64,000 nt of DNA from Catellatospora methionotrophica (GCF_011297335.1 NZ_JAAOTJ010000016.1:1-64000), one strand, 5' to 3'. Counted from the stretch's first letter, positions 1 through 8,495 are shown. The notes: generated from the sequence alone by a model not told the origin. Numbers and translations: made by a program.

Positions 1-157
1 AGATCGCGTTCACGATCTCCCGCAGATCGTGAACCGGCGGCCTGATACCCAGCCCACCACGCGCCGCCCGCCACTCGGTCAACAACGGCTCGATCAGCGC
101 CCAACGCTCATCAGACAGATCGGAAGGATAGGGCCGGGCCCGCCGCGAAGACGTCAC
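1..157 (-). CDS. IS5-family transposase, N-terminal part (partial)
   Basis: This reading frame starts with GTG at 157 and runs off the window at position 1, giving 52 residues. The motif YPSDLSDERWALIEPLLTEW near residues 13-32, followed by GIRPPVHDLREIVNAI, is the typical N-terminus of IS5/IS4-type transposases with the DUF4096 domain. The DDE catalytic core would lie beyond the window. The frame is open to the edge, so whether the element is intact cannot be judged. It was too short to appear as a long ORF and was read by hand from the reverse strand. Confidence 0.75.
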   Translation of the reverse strand, partial: MTSSRRARPYPSDLSDERWALIEPLLTEWRAARGGLGIRPPVHDLREIVNAI

Positions 158-260
158 GACACGCGGTCCTACCAGCCCCCACCACAAATGTGTGGGACCT
201 TCACGCCCGACACCCACCCCGCCGATCACAAACCAACACCAACCCGAACCAGACACCCTC
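1..260 (-). mobile_element. End of an IS5-family insertion sequence, cut by the window edge
   Basis: The left edge holds the 5' part of a transposase gene reading leftward, followed by about 100 nt of non-coding DNA. That DNA ends near 259-260 in a candidate terminal repeat, AGAGGGTGTCTGGTTCGG when read from outside inward. The bases CTAA at 260-263 match the YTAR-type target known for IS5. The other end lies outside the window, so neither the inverted repeat nor a target duplication can be confirmed. The exact boundary is inferred. Confidence 0.6.
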
Positions 261-313
261 TAAGAGTTGTCGCAGGGAGGGGGCCCGCAGGGAGGGGCCC
301 GCGGGGTGGGCGG

Positions 314-1168
314 TTAGAGGAGGGTGGATTGGCTGGGTGGGGTTATTTCGTGGAGGGCGCGGATGACGTTGAGGGTGAGGTGGACGTCGAAGGTCACGTC
401 GGCCTCGGAGTTCCAGCCGCCGTCGGTGCGCTGCGTCTCGGCGAGGCGGCGCTTGGCGGCGATCATCGTCCAGTCGTCGGCGGAGACGCCCACCCGGCGC
501 ATCGCGGCCGCCATCGCGGCGGCGTCGGCGGGGGCCATCGAGGGCAGGCGCTCGCCCAGCACCGCCTGCATGCGCGCGGCCTCGTAGAACATGTCCTGCC
601 GGTACATCACGGCCGCGCCCAGCCAGCCGGTCATCAGGTAGGAGGGCCAGGTGCCGTCCGGGTTCAGGCTGCTCTTGATGAACTCCGCGCCGCGCAGGGC
701 CGCATCGGCGTACGGGATCGGGGTCGGGTCGCCGTACGGCAGCGACGAGCGCACGTCGAGCCCCATCACGGTGAGCCAGAACGTCGCGTTCGCGGTCAGG
801 TAGAGGGTGGCCTCGGGGTCACCGGGCTGCGCCCACTCGGGGGCGTCCGCGGCGAGCTCCTTGGCCTCCTGCCAGCTGCCGTCGGCGGCCTGGCGACCGG
901 CCAGCCAGTCGAAGGCCCGCTTGACGCTGGGGCGCGCGAGCGCGCCGAGGTCGTCGAGCTGGGCGAGCCGGAAGCAGGTGACGTCGATCGAGGGCACCTT
1001 GCCGTGCTGGCTGCCGAACCAGCCGCCGCCGTCGGCCTGCCCGGCCTCGGCCGCGGTCAGGATCTCCTCCGCCGGCGTAACGCCGGTACGCAGGTATGAC
1101 AGGCGTGCCCGGTCGACCGGGTCGCCCTTCTTCACCACGAAACCGATAGCCGCGTCGAGATCCACCAC
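314..1168 (-). CDS. Prenyltransferase/squalene-oxidase repeat protein (half-length terpene-cyclase-like)
   Basis: A 284-aa protein with repeated QW-like motifs, DGSWQEA near residue 95, DGTWPSY near 170 and TDGGWNSEAD near 248. These are hallmarks of the alpha/alpha-toroid fold of squalene-hopene cyclases and prenyltransferases. It is less than half the roughly 630 aa of a true squalene-hopene cyclase. I see no DXDD-type catalytic motif, so enzymatic cyclisation is doubtful; it may be a single-toroid sugar- or lipid-handling protein. There is no signal peptide or membrane helix. The start is one of two adjacent GTG codons (1168 or 1165), with no clear ribosome site. An inverted repeat GGAAAC-N4-GTTTCC at 1252-1267 lies upstream. 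The gene stands alone beside the IS end. Confidence 0.7.
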   Translation of the reverse strand: MVDLDAAIGFVVKKGDPVDRARLSYLRTGVTPAEEILTAAEAGQADGGGWFGSQHGKVPSIDVTCFRLAQLDDLGALARPSVKRAFDWLAGRQAADGSWQEAKELAADAPEWAQPGDPEATLYLTANATFWLTVMGLDVRSSLPYGDPTPIPYADAALRGAEFIKSSLNPDGTWPSYLMTGWLGAAVMYRQDMFYEAARMQAVLGERLPSMAPADAAAMAAAMRRVGVSADDWTMIAAKRRLAETQRTDGGWNSEADVTFDVHLTLNVIRALHEITPPSQSTLL

Positions 1169-1398
1169 GGTGATCGAGGGTACGTGCCCGGTGACGCTGT
1201 GGCCTCATCAGGTTGGCCAAGGTCAACAGAACGCGCGGGTGAAATAAATTCGGAAACAGCCGTTTCCAGTCCCCGTGACGGCTTGTATAACCGCCGTATG
1301 GGGGCGTTTTCCGGGTCCGGGCGCGGACGGCGAGACGAACCTCACGCATGGATGGTGATCGAAGTCACAGCCGGAAATCCGACAGCTCGCGGATACGG

Positions 1399-1433
1399 CG
1401 AAGGCCGGCGACCACAGCGGTCGCCGGCCTTCG
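1399..1433 (-). terminator. Intrinsic terminator downstream of moeZ
   Basis: A perfect 15-bp inverted repeat (CGAAGGCCGGCGACC and its complement) with a 5-nt loop. It begins 30 nt past the moeZ stop codon in the direction of transcription. Confidence 0.8.
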
Positions 1434-1462
1434 CACACCGGACCGGCGGTCCGGAACGGACC

Positions 1463-2644
1463 TCAGTAACTCGGCAGGGACGGGTCGACGGTCTTGACCC
1501 AGGCGAGCACGCCGCCCTGGACGTGCACCGCGTCGGCGAACCCGGCCGCCTTCAGCGCGGCGAGCGCCTCGGCGGACCGTACGCCCGACTTGCAGTGCAG
1601 CACGATCTGCCGGTCCTGCGGCAGCTTGGCCAGCGCCTCGCCGGACAGGATCTCGCCCTTGGGGATCAGCACACTGCCCGGGATGCGGACGATCTCGAAC
1701 TCGGCCGGCTCGCGCACGTCGACGAGCAGGAAGTCCTTCTCGGCGTCCTGCCACTCCTTGAGCTCGCGGGCGGTGATGGTCGCGTCGACCACCGCCTCCT
1801 GCGCCTCGGCGGAGACCGCGCCGCAGAAGGCCTCGTAGTCCTCGACCAGCTCGGTGATGCTGGGGTTCTCGCCGCACAGCACGCAGGCCGGGTCCTTGCG
1901 CACCCGGATCTTGCGGTACGACATCTCGAGCGCGTCGTACACCATCAGCGATCCGACCAGGGGGTCGCCGATCCCGGCCAGCAGCTTGATGGCCTCGGTC
2001 ACCTGGATCGAGCCGATGCTGGCGCACAGGACGCCCAGCACGCCGCCCTCGGCGCACGACGGGACCATGCCCGGCGGCGGCGGCTCCGGGTAGAGGCACC
2101 GGTAGCAGGGGCCGTGCTCGGCCCAGAAGACGCTGGCCTGGCCGTCGAAGCGGTAGATCGAGCCCCACACGTACGGCTTGCCGAGCAGCACCGCGGCGTC
2201 GTTGACCAGGTAACGCGTGGCAAAGTTGTCGGTGCCGTCGACGATCAGGTCGTACTGCCCGAAGATCTCGAACACGTTCTCGCGGTCGATCGCGGTGTTG
2301 TGGATGACCACGTTGACGTACGGGTTGATCTCCCGGACGCTGTTGGCGGCCGACTCGGCCTTGGGCCGGCCGATGTCCGACTGGCCGTGAATGATCTGGC
2401 GCTGCAGGTTCGACTCGTCGACGGTGTCGAACTCGACGATGCCCAGCGTGCCGACCCCGGCCGCGGCCAGGTACATCAGCGCGGGCGAGCCGAGCCCTCC
2501 GGCGCCGACGCACAGCACCTTGGCGTTCTTGAGCCGCTTCTGACCCTCGACACCGACGTCGGGGATGATCAGATGGCGGCTGTAGCGGCGGATCTCGTCC
2601 ACCGAGAGCGACTCGGCAGGCTCCACAAGCGGCGGCAACGACAT
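1463..2644 (-). CDS. moeZ: Adenylyltransferase/sulfurtransferase MoeZ
   Basis: Activates the C-terminus of small sulfur-carrier proteins (MoaD, CysO or ThiS type) by adenylation and then transfers sulfur. It serves molybdopterin and thio-cofactor synthesis. The N-terminal ThiF/MoeB domain has a nucleotide loop GAGGLGSPALMYLAAAG, DGTDNF, and paired zinc cysteines CYRC and CVLC. The C-terminal rhodanese domain carries the active-site loop CKSGVRS near residue 347. The ATG at 2644 (MSLPPLVEPA) gives 393 aa, matching the length I recall for the mycobacterial protein (about 392). Upstream starts at 2680 (ATG) and 2689 (TTG) are open, but the GGAG before 2680 is only 3 nt from that ATG. It is followed on the same strand by a strong terminator. 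Its position next to DUF3152 and TetR genes matches other actinobacteria. Confidence 0.95.
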   Translation of the reverse strand: MSLPPLVEPAESLSVDEIRRYSRHLIIPDVGVEGQKRLKNAKVLCVGAGGLGSPALMYLAAAGVGTLGIVEFDTVDESNLQRQIIHGQSDIGRPKAESAANSVREINPYVNVVIHNTAIDRENVFEIFGQYDLIVDGTDNFATRYLVNDAAVLLGKPYVWGSIYRFDGQASVFWAEHGPCYRCLYPEPPPPGMVPSCAEGGVLGVLCASIGSIQVTEAIKLLAGIGDPLVGSLMVYDALEMSYRKIRVRKDPACVLCGENPSITELVEDYEAFCGAVSAEAQEAVVDATITARELKEWQDAEKDFLLVDVREPAEFEIVRIPGSVLIPKGEILSGEALAKLPQDRQIVLHCKSGVRSAEALAALKAAGFADAVHVQGGVLAWVKTVDPSLPSY

Positions 2645-2767
2645 AGGCACATTCTCGCTCGCCGCGGTAGGGAATGCCATGATCTCCAACCCGCTGGGAT
2701 GCGAGTTGCATCACGGGCTGATCAGCCTTCTTTTGATCATGAATTTATTCCCGGCGCGACACGCCGT

Positions 2768-3646
2768 TCAGGGGATGACGGGACCACGGTAGAGCGCGGT
2801 GTCCTGCGGCGCGGCCGGGTAGGGCCAGGCGTTGGCGGTGCAGTTCTTGAGCCCCTGGGACTGCTGCTGCATCACGGGCGCGAGCTTGCCGGGCTCGGGG
2901 CAGGCCTCGTGGCCGTACCCGAGCTGGTGGCCCAGCTCGTGGTTGAGCGCGAAGGCCTGGTAGTCGGGCAGCGGCGCGCCGTAGCCGGGCACGGCCTGCT
3001 GCCAGCGGTCGAGGTTGACGATGAGCTGGCCGGGCAGGCGGCACGAGGTGAAGCCCTCGGTGTGCAGGCCGCCCGCCGCGCACAGTTTCTGCGTGGTGCC
3101 CGCCGTCGCCAGGAACACGGTGAACTCCGCCGCGGTCTTCTCGGCCACCCGCTGGAAGCGGTGCTTGCCGCCGCCGGTCCAGCCGCGCGGGTCGGCCAGG
3201 ATCCGCTCGACGTCGGCCGTGAACGCCGTGACGCCGGGCTCGACGCCCTTCTCGACGGCCACCCGGAACTTGCGTACCGTGCCCGCGCCGCCCAGCACCT
3301 TGCCGGCGCCGGTGGCATAGCCGAACGTGCCGCTGCCCGCGGGCGCGGGCGTGCCCTGCGCGGGGGGCTGCCCGGACGCGCCGGGCGACACCGACGGTTC
3401 GGCCGCGTCCGGCGACCCGGCCGCCGGTGTGGCGGCATCGGGCAGGATCAGGCCGTCGGGGCCGCGAAACAGGTCGATGCCGACCAGCACCACGACGAGG
3501 CCCACCAGACCGGCCGCCAGGTACCGGGTGCGACGGCGGCGGGCCTGGACGGCGGCCAGGCGGCGGGACCGGAATCCGGGCTCACCGTCCGCCGGGTCGG
3601 CGACGTCCGCGTCGCGCTGCTCGAAGAGTTCCCGCTCGTCGCGCAT
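2768..3646 (-). CDS. DUF3152 membrane-anchored zinc-metalloprotease-like protein (second of tandem pair)
   Basis: A 292-aa protein with a short basic cytoplasmic segment, one transmembrane helix near residues 43-61, and a Pro/Ala-rich linker of about 45 residues. The extracellular DUF3152 domain contains HELGHQLGYGH near residue 240. This is a full HExxHxxGxxH metzincin-type zinc motif, followed by a conserved MQQQ near residue 263. Cysteines pair around CAAGG, SCRLPG, ACPEP and NCTAN, suggesting disulfides outside the cell. The ATG at 3646 overlaps the stop of the upstream paralogue by one base (TGATG), so translation is probably coupled. Substrates are unknown. A frame open further upstream to 3970 is a shadow of the neighbouring gene. 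Confidence 0.85.
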   Translation of the reverse strand: MRDERELFEQRDADVADPADGEPGFRSRRLAAVQARRRRTRYLAAGLVGLVVVLVGIDLFRGPDGLILPDAATPAAGSPDAAEPSVSPGASGQPPAQGTPAPAGSGTFGYATGAGKVLGGAGTVRKFRVAVEKGVEPGVTAFTADVERILADPRGWTGGGKHRFQRVAEKTAAEFTVFLATAGTTQKLCAAGGLHTEGFTSCRLPGQLIVNLDRWQQAVPGYGAPLPDYQAFALNHELGHQLGYGHEACPEPGKLAPVMQQQSQGLKNCTANAWPYPAAPQDTALYRGPVIP

Positions 3647-4560
3647 CAGGCCACCGGGGGCCCGGTGTAGCGCTTGCCGTCGACGTACGGCCACGAGTTG
3701 GCGGTGCAGCCCTTGAGGCCGTACGTCTGCTGCTGCATGACCGGCGCGGGCTTGCCCTTGCCGGGGCAGGCCTCGTGGAAGCGGCCGAGTTCGTGGCCCA
3801 CCTCGTGATTGATCACGTACTGCCGGTAGGTGTGCAGGTCGATCTTGCCGTTGACGTAGTCGGGCACCGACATGCGCCAGCGGTTGAGGTTGATGACGAC
3901 CCGGCCGGGCAGGCGGCACGAGGTGTACGACACGCCGTCGAGCCGGGTGTCCATGCCACCGGCCCCGCACAGTCTGCGGGTCGTCTCACCGGTCGCCAGA
4001 TAGATCGTGAACTGGTACGCCGACCCGGACGGCACCCGCTGCAACCGGTACTGCCGACCCGCGATCCAGCTCCGCTCGTCGCCCAGCGTCTCGTCCACCA
4101 GGCTGGTGAAGGCGTCGAGCTCCGTGCCGGCGACGTTCTTCTCCGCGGCGACCCGGAAGCGCCTGATCCCACCGGCGGAGCCCAGCACGTCGCCCTGCGT
4201 CTTCGCGTACACCCAGGTCCCCGGTCCGGACGCCGGGAACGCTCCGTCCATCTGGTACACGGTCTCCGGTGTCACGCTGGGCGAGGGCAACGCGGCCGGC
4301 GACGGCTCGGCCGTGGGTTCGGGGCTGTCGGCCATCGCGGGTGTCGACGCCACCTGCCGGGTCGGCACCACCGCGTCGTGCCCGCCGCGCACCAGGTCGA
4401 CCCCGACCAGCAGAGCCGCGCCGAGCAGCACGCAGATCGCCGTCGCACGACGGCGGCGCTGCCGGGCACGAGCCCGCGCGAGCCTGCCGGATTCCACTCG
4501 CGAGGACCGGGCGGGGGCTTCCCGTTCGGTCCTCGGCGGCGGTGCCAGGGCGGTGCGCAT
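3646..4560 (-). CDS. DUF3152 membrane-anchored zinc-metalloprotease-like protein (first of tandem pair)
   Basis: A paralogue of the downstream gene with the same plan: an Arg-rich N-terminus, a transmembrane helix near residues 41-59, a Ser/Pro-rich linker, and an extracellular domain with HEVGHELGRFH near residue 253 (HExxHxxGxxH). The Cys pattern and MQQQ segment are shared. I place the start at ATG 4560 (MRTALAPPP, 304 aa); an ATG at 4578 is also open. It lies 20 nt downstream of the long Pro-rich gene and is probably co-transcribed with it. Other actinobacteria I recall have a single DUF3152 gene between moeZ and the TetR gene, so this pair looks like a local duplication. Confidence 0.85.
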   Translation of the reverse strand: MRTALAPPPRTEREAPARSSRVESGRLARARARQRRRRATAICVLLGAALLVGVDLVRGGHDAVVPTRQVASTPAMADSPEPTAEPSPAALPSPSVTPETVYQMDGAFPASGPGTWVYAKTQGDVLGSAGGIRRFRVAAEKNVAGTELDAFTSLVDETLGDERSWIAGRQYRLQRVPSGSAYQFTIYLATGETTRRLCGAGGMDTRLDGVSYTSCRLPGRVVINLNRWRMSVPDYVNGKIDLHTYRQYVINHEVGHELGRFHEACPGKGKPAPVMQQQTYGLKGCTANSWPYVDGKRYTGPPVA

Positions 4561-4580
4561 CGCCACAGCCTGCCACATCC

Positions 4581-7403
4581 CTACGGCAGCAGTGCCGCTA
4601 GCCGCCTGTTGACCGCGCTGAGCGTGGCTCGGACGACCGCCCGGCGGGGATCTCCGGAGACCAGCGCCGAGCCCGCCAACTGCTCGACCCAGCCGCCACA
4701 GACCAGCAGCACCACCACGACCGCGACCTCACAACTGCCCATCGACACGATCGTCGCCTGCTCGACGAAACACCGCCCGGACTCCCCGGTCGTGGTCCCC
4801 TCGCGCAGCAGATCGTCGATCGCCACGGCGGTCGCGGCGGCACACAGGCGCAGCACGTACGCGTCGACGGCCGGTCCGCTGGCCACCCCGACGGCCTGCC
4901 GGTCGCCGGTGTTGAGGCGCACCTCCACCGTCGCGTCCAGGCCGAACGTGCTGGTCTGCACGTGCTCGATGATGGCGCGCGGGCCCTGGTCGCGTTCGGT
5001 CGGCAGCGGCGGCGGCGACGCCGTGGCGGGCAGCTCGGGTTCGCTGTTCACCGCACGCAGCGCGGCGACCCGGTCCCGCAGTTCGCCGGGCGTACGGCGC
5101 GGCACGCTCACCGGGTGGCGGCGGCGCGGCTCGCGCGGCGACTGGTCGGCCAGCGGATCCGGGTGCAGGCCACCGGTCAGCCCCGGCGGCGGGGCCGCGC
5201 CCGCACCCGACCGGGGCGCGGGCAGGGTCGCCGTCGGCGGCGGAGTGTCCGACGGCGGCGCGGGCTTGGGCACCAGCGGCCCGGCAGGGGCGGCGTCGAT
5301 GCCCATCTGCTCCTGCAGCATGCGGGCGACCATCCGGCTGATCGCGGCCGGATCGGCCCCTTCGGCGAGGTCGAGCCGCAGGTGGTGGGCACCGGTGGCG
5401 GTGGTGCGCAGGGCCGCGTCCCGGACCCCGGCGACGCCGCGCACGGCGCGCAGCACCGCGTCGACGTCGAAGCCGTCGGGTCTCTCGTCGGTCCCCACGT
5501 CGTCGCTGCGGCGCAGGTGGGATGCGATGCGGTCGAGCTGGGGCGTCGCCGCCACGACCGGCTCCGCCTCGACGACCGGATGGATCGCGGGCGGCACGTC
5601 GGGCACCGCGGGCACGCGCTGCGGCAGGTGCTCCGCGCCGGTCGCCTCGGCCCCGGACTCGCGGGTGTCGGCCGCGCGGTTCTTGGCAGCGGGCTCGCCC
5701 GCCGCCTGCGCGGACCGCGGCGCGATCGGCGGCACTGAGCCGGTCGCGGGCTGCGGAACGTGCGGCTGCGCTGAGCCGGTCGCGGACTGCGGAACATGCG
5801 GCAGCCCGGAACCACCGGCGGGCTGCGGAAGGTGCGGCTGCGCTGAACTGCCTGCCGTCTGCGGGAGGTGTGGCTGCGGCGAGGGCGGAAGGTAGGGACG
5901 CGGCTGGGACACGAAGGAGGGCTGGCCTGGGAGACCAGACATGCCTTCGCCACGCGCGGCGGCCCGGCCCGGCTCGTGTGTCTGGTCGCCTGCGGCCCGC
6001 GGGGCCAGCGGCATGCCGAGCCGGCCGATGGCTCCGGCCGCGTCAGCGGTGTCCGGGGTGACCCGTCCGCCGGGTCGGCCGGGCACGCGACCGCCGTCGC
6101 CCTCGCGCCCTGCCCTGATGTCCGCCTCGCTGCCCGCGCGGATGTCGGCGCCGTCCGGCCGGGGGGCGGCGATGCCCTGCTGGCGACCCGCCCCGGTGCC
6201 CTGCTCGTGTTTCTGCCGGCCCTCGACGAAGGCCTGCTCGGCGGCGCTCAGCGGATCGGCCAGGGCGTCGTGGCCGCCGCGTTCGGCCGCGCGGGCCATG
6301 CCGCGCTGGGCGGCGGCGTAGCCCTCGCGGGCCGCGTCGAGCCGTGCGGCGGCTGCCGCCGCCGGATCGGGCAGCAGCGGGAACTCCCCGGTCCGTACGC
6401 GTTCGGAGCCGTCGCCCTCCTGGCCCGGTCCGCGCCGGTCGGCGTCGGCACGGCCTGCCTCCGGTGACGGCACTCCCGCCCGGCCGTTGCCGCGTCCGGA
6501 CAGCGGCGGCTCGGGGAAGGCCATGCCGAAGCGCGCGCCGAGCGACAGCCGGTCCGCCTCCGCCAGGTCCTCGTCGCCGTCCTCGTCCTCGTCGTCCTCC
6601 GTGACCTCGTCGAGGGCACTCCGCACGGGCGGCGGGGGCTTGACCGGGGCGGGTCCGGCCTCGGTGGGCTCGGGGCGCTCAGCGGGAACCGCCCTGGTGG
6701 CGGCCTCGGCCATCGCGGCCAGCGGCGCGTCGGCGGGCGGCGCGGCCGGCACCGGCCCGGACAGCTCGGCGGGCAGCGAGGGGCGCAGGCCCGGCGGCGG
6801 CACCGGATAACCGCCGGTGGGCATGGTCAACGCGGGGTTGGCCCCGGCGGGCAGCGGCGGCATGACCGGGATCGGGATCACCTCCGGCGGCGCGACCACG
6901 GCCGCGGGGCCGGGCTGGTACGGCGTGAAGACCGGGATGCGCCCGGTGTCGTCGTTGGCCAGCGTGGGCGAGCCGTTGACCGGGGTGGGCTCGTCGAACG
7001 CGGCGTGGCGGGCGAACTCGGCCGAGGTCTGCGCGAACTCGTCGGCGTACGGGTCCTCGCCGGGGGAGGAGAGTTCCGGCAGGGGACGGTCGAACGGGCG
7101 GTGGTGGCCGTTGCGCCCGGACGGGGCGGTGTCCGGCGGCCGCACCAGCGTGGTGGTGACGGGGTCGGCGCCGGTGAGCGCGTCTATGCCACGGCGGTCG
7201 GCCACCGTGGCGTGCCACGGGGTCAACGGCTCGAATCCGGGTTCCAACGCTGCCCCCGCGCTCGACCATGCATCCGTACGGTCGGAATCCGCCCAGCTCG
7301 CGGGCATATGCCCGTTAGCCGTCGGGTGTCCGACTACGCCGGCTGACCCGTTGGCGGGGTCGTCAGCTCCCGCTGTGTTTCCGGTCTGCCCTGTTACGTC
7401 CAC
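4581..7403 (-). CDS. Long Pro/Ala-rich protein with 12-residue repeats and a conserved C-terminal domain, function unknown
   Basis: I do not recognise the family. The GTG start at 7403 has a clear GGAGGA site 7 nt upstream, giving 940 aa; the frame open beyond it overlaps the divergent TetR gene and is a shadow. Residues 1-350 are disordered and Pro-rich, with an acidic run TEDDEDEDGDEDLAEAD near 270-286. Around residues 510-560 there are about four imperfect 12-residue repeats of the form PHLPQPAGGSGL. Two compact segments follow. One near 640-700 (DVDAVLRAVRGVAGVRDAAL) looks like a small alpha/beta domain, and the last 120 residues (TVEVRLNTGDRQAVGVASG...) look like a second copy of a similar fold. 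There is no signal peptide. It may be a scaffold tied to the two downstream proteases (inference). Confidence 0.6.
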   Translation of the reverse strand: MDVTGQTGNTAGADDPANGSAGVVGHPTANGHMPASWADSDRTDAWSSAGAALEPGFEPLTPWHATVADRRGIDALTGADPVTTTLVRPPDTAPSGRNGHHRPFDRPLPELSSPGEDPYADEFAQTSAEFARHAAFDEPTPVNGSPTLANDDTGRIPVFTPYQPGPAAVVAPPEVIPIPVMPPLPAGANPALTMPTGGYPVPPPGLRPSLPAELSGPVPAAPPADAPLAAMAEAATRAVPAERPEPTEAGPAPVKPPPPVRSALDEVTEDDEDEDGDEDLAEADRLSLGARFGMAFPEPPLSGRGNGRAGVPSPEAGRADADRRGPGQEGDGSERVRTGEFPLLPDPAAAAAARLDAAREGYAAAQRGMARAAERGGHDALADPLSAAEQAFVEGRQKHEQGTGAGRQQGIAAPRPDGADIRAGSEADIRAGREGDGGRVPGRPGGRVTPDTADAAGAIGRLGMPLAPRAAGDQTHEPGRAAARGEGMSGLPGQPSFVSQPRPYLPPSPQPHLPQTAGSSAQPHLPQPAGGSGLPHVPQSATGSAQPHVPQPATGSVPPIAPRSAQAAGEPAAKNRAADTRESGAEATGAEHLPQRVPAVPDVPPAIHPVVEAEPVVAATPQLDRIASHLRRSDDVGTDERPDGFDVDAVLRAVRGVAGVRDAALRTTATGAHHLRLDLAEGADPAAISRMVARMLQEQMGIDAAPAGPLVPKPAPPSDTPPPTATLPAPRSGAGAAPPPGLTGGLHPDPLADQSPREPRRRHPVSVPRRTPGELRDRVAALRAVNSEPELPATASPPPLPTERDQGPRAIIEHVQTSTFGLDATVEVRLNTGDRQAVGVASGPAVDAYVLRLCAAATAVAIDDLLREGTTTGESGRCFVEQATIVSMGSCEVAVVVVLLVCGGWVEQLAGSALVSGDPRRAVVRATLSAVNRRLAALLP

Positions 7404-7523
7404 CGTGCGCTCCTCCGTCGCCCACGCTGAGGCTACCGTGAACGGCGAATGACGATAAGTTGCAACGACGGGCCAGTTTGCAAGATCCGTCGAAGGATAC
7501 GTCTGCAGGGTGAGGGAGATTCG

Positions 7524-8177
7524 ATGACCGCGGCCACCAGTGGCGCCAACCCGACCGGCTCGCCAGCCACGGGCCGGCCGACCCGGCTGCCCCGGTCGGC
7601 ACGCCGCAAGCAGCTGCTCGCCGCTGCTCAGGACGTCTTCGTCGCCCAGGGCTACCACTCCGCGGCCATGGACGACATCGCCGAACGGGCGGGCGTGTCG
7701 AAGCCGGTCCTCTACCAGCACTTCCCCGGCAAGCTCGAGCTCTACCTGGCGCTGCTGGACACGCACTGCGACGCGTTCGCCGAGCGCATCCGCTCCGCCA
7801 TGGCGGCCACCCAGGACAACAAGGAACGGGTCCGCGGGGCGATGCGGGCCTACTTCGACTTCGTGTCGCACGAGAGTGAGGCGTACCGGCTGGTCTTCGA
7901 GTCCGACCTGCGCAACGACCCGGCGGTGGCCGAGCGGGTGGACCGGATGGAGCGGCTGTCCGTCGAGGCGATAACCGAGACCATCATGTCGGACACCGGT
8001 GTCAGCCGCGCCCGCGCCGAAGTGCTGGCCGCCGGGCTGTGCGGCGCGGCCCAGGTCTCGGCCCGCTGGTGGCTCGCCGGAGGCCGGGTGATCGCCCAGG
8101 ACGAGGCCGAACAGCTCATCACCACGCTGTCCTGGCGCGGGATCAGCAGCTTCCCGCTGACGGGCACCGAGCACTGA
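7524..8177 (+). CDS. TetR/AcrR-family transcriptional regulator
   Basis: A 217-aa regulator with an N-terminal helix-turn-helix (MDDIAERAGVSKPVLYQHF, near residues 49-67) and a C-terminal all-helical ligand/dimer domain. The ATG at 7524 follows GAGGGAG and fits the family length; the frame is open upstream but lacks a ribosome site there. It is divergent from the Pro-rich gene across 120 bp that contain two TTGCAA boxes (7460-7465 and 7478-7483), which could be operator sites. It is followed by DUF3107, as I recall for Rv3208-Rv3208A. The ligand is unknown. Confidence 0.85.
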   Translation: MTAATSGANPTGSPATGRPTRLPRSARRKQLLAAAQDVFVAQGYHSAAMDDIAERAGVSKPVLYQHFPGKLELYLALLDTHCDAFAERIRSAMAATQDNKERVRGAMRAYFDFVSHESEAYRLVFESDLRNDPAVAERVDRMERLSVEAITETIMSDTGVSRARAEVLAAGLCGAAQVSARWWLAGGRVIAQDEAEQLITTLSWRGISSFPLTGTEH

Positions 8178-8243
8178 TCGGCCGCCGTGCCATCGTCCAG
8201 CTGGGACACCGGGGTAATCTCGGTGACGAGCCGAGGAGGTTGT

Positions 8244-8471
8244 GTGGAGGTCAAGATCGGTGTGCAGTTCGCCCCCCGCGAGTTGGTGGTGGACAGCACG
8301 CAGACGCCCGCTGAGGTCGAGCAGATGGTCGCCGACGCGCTCGCGTCGAAGGCCCAGCTGCTGACGCTGGTAGACGAGAAGGGCCGGCGGGTCATCGTCC
8401 CGCTGGACAAGCTGGCCTACGTGGAGATCGCCGAGGCGTCGACGCGCAGTGTCGGCTTCTCGGCCCGCTGA
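8244..8471 (+). CDS. DUF3107 small conserved actinobacterial protein
   Basis: A 75-aa protein matching the DUF3107 family (TB9.4-like in mycobacteria), which is nearly universal in actinobacteria and of unknown molecular function. The GTG at 8244 is preceded by GAGGAGG at 7-nt-class spacing and fixes the start; the open frame before it is not needed. Sequence landmarks are VKIGVQFAPRELVVDS at the N-terminus and KLAYVEIAE near residue 59. It is probably co-transcribed with the TetR gene and ends just before a strong terminator. Confidence 0.88.
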   Translation: MEVKIGVQFAPRELVVDSTQTPAEVEQMVADALASKAQLLTLVDEKGRRVIVPLDKLAYVEIAEASTRSVGFSAR

Positions 8472-8495
8472 GGTAGCGCGCACATAACGCAGGTG

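Noticed and set aside
29-1099. 356-aa open frame on the + strand
   Set aside because: It is antisense to the transposase fragment and the squalene-cyclase-like gene. Composition is Gly/Arg/Val-rich with no motif, typical of high-GC shadow frames.
1184-3670. 828-aa open frame on the + strand
   Set aside because: It lies antisense to moeZ and DUF3152, both of which have clear family motifs. It runs through the moeZ terminator.
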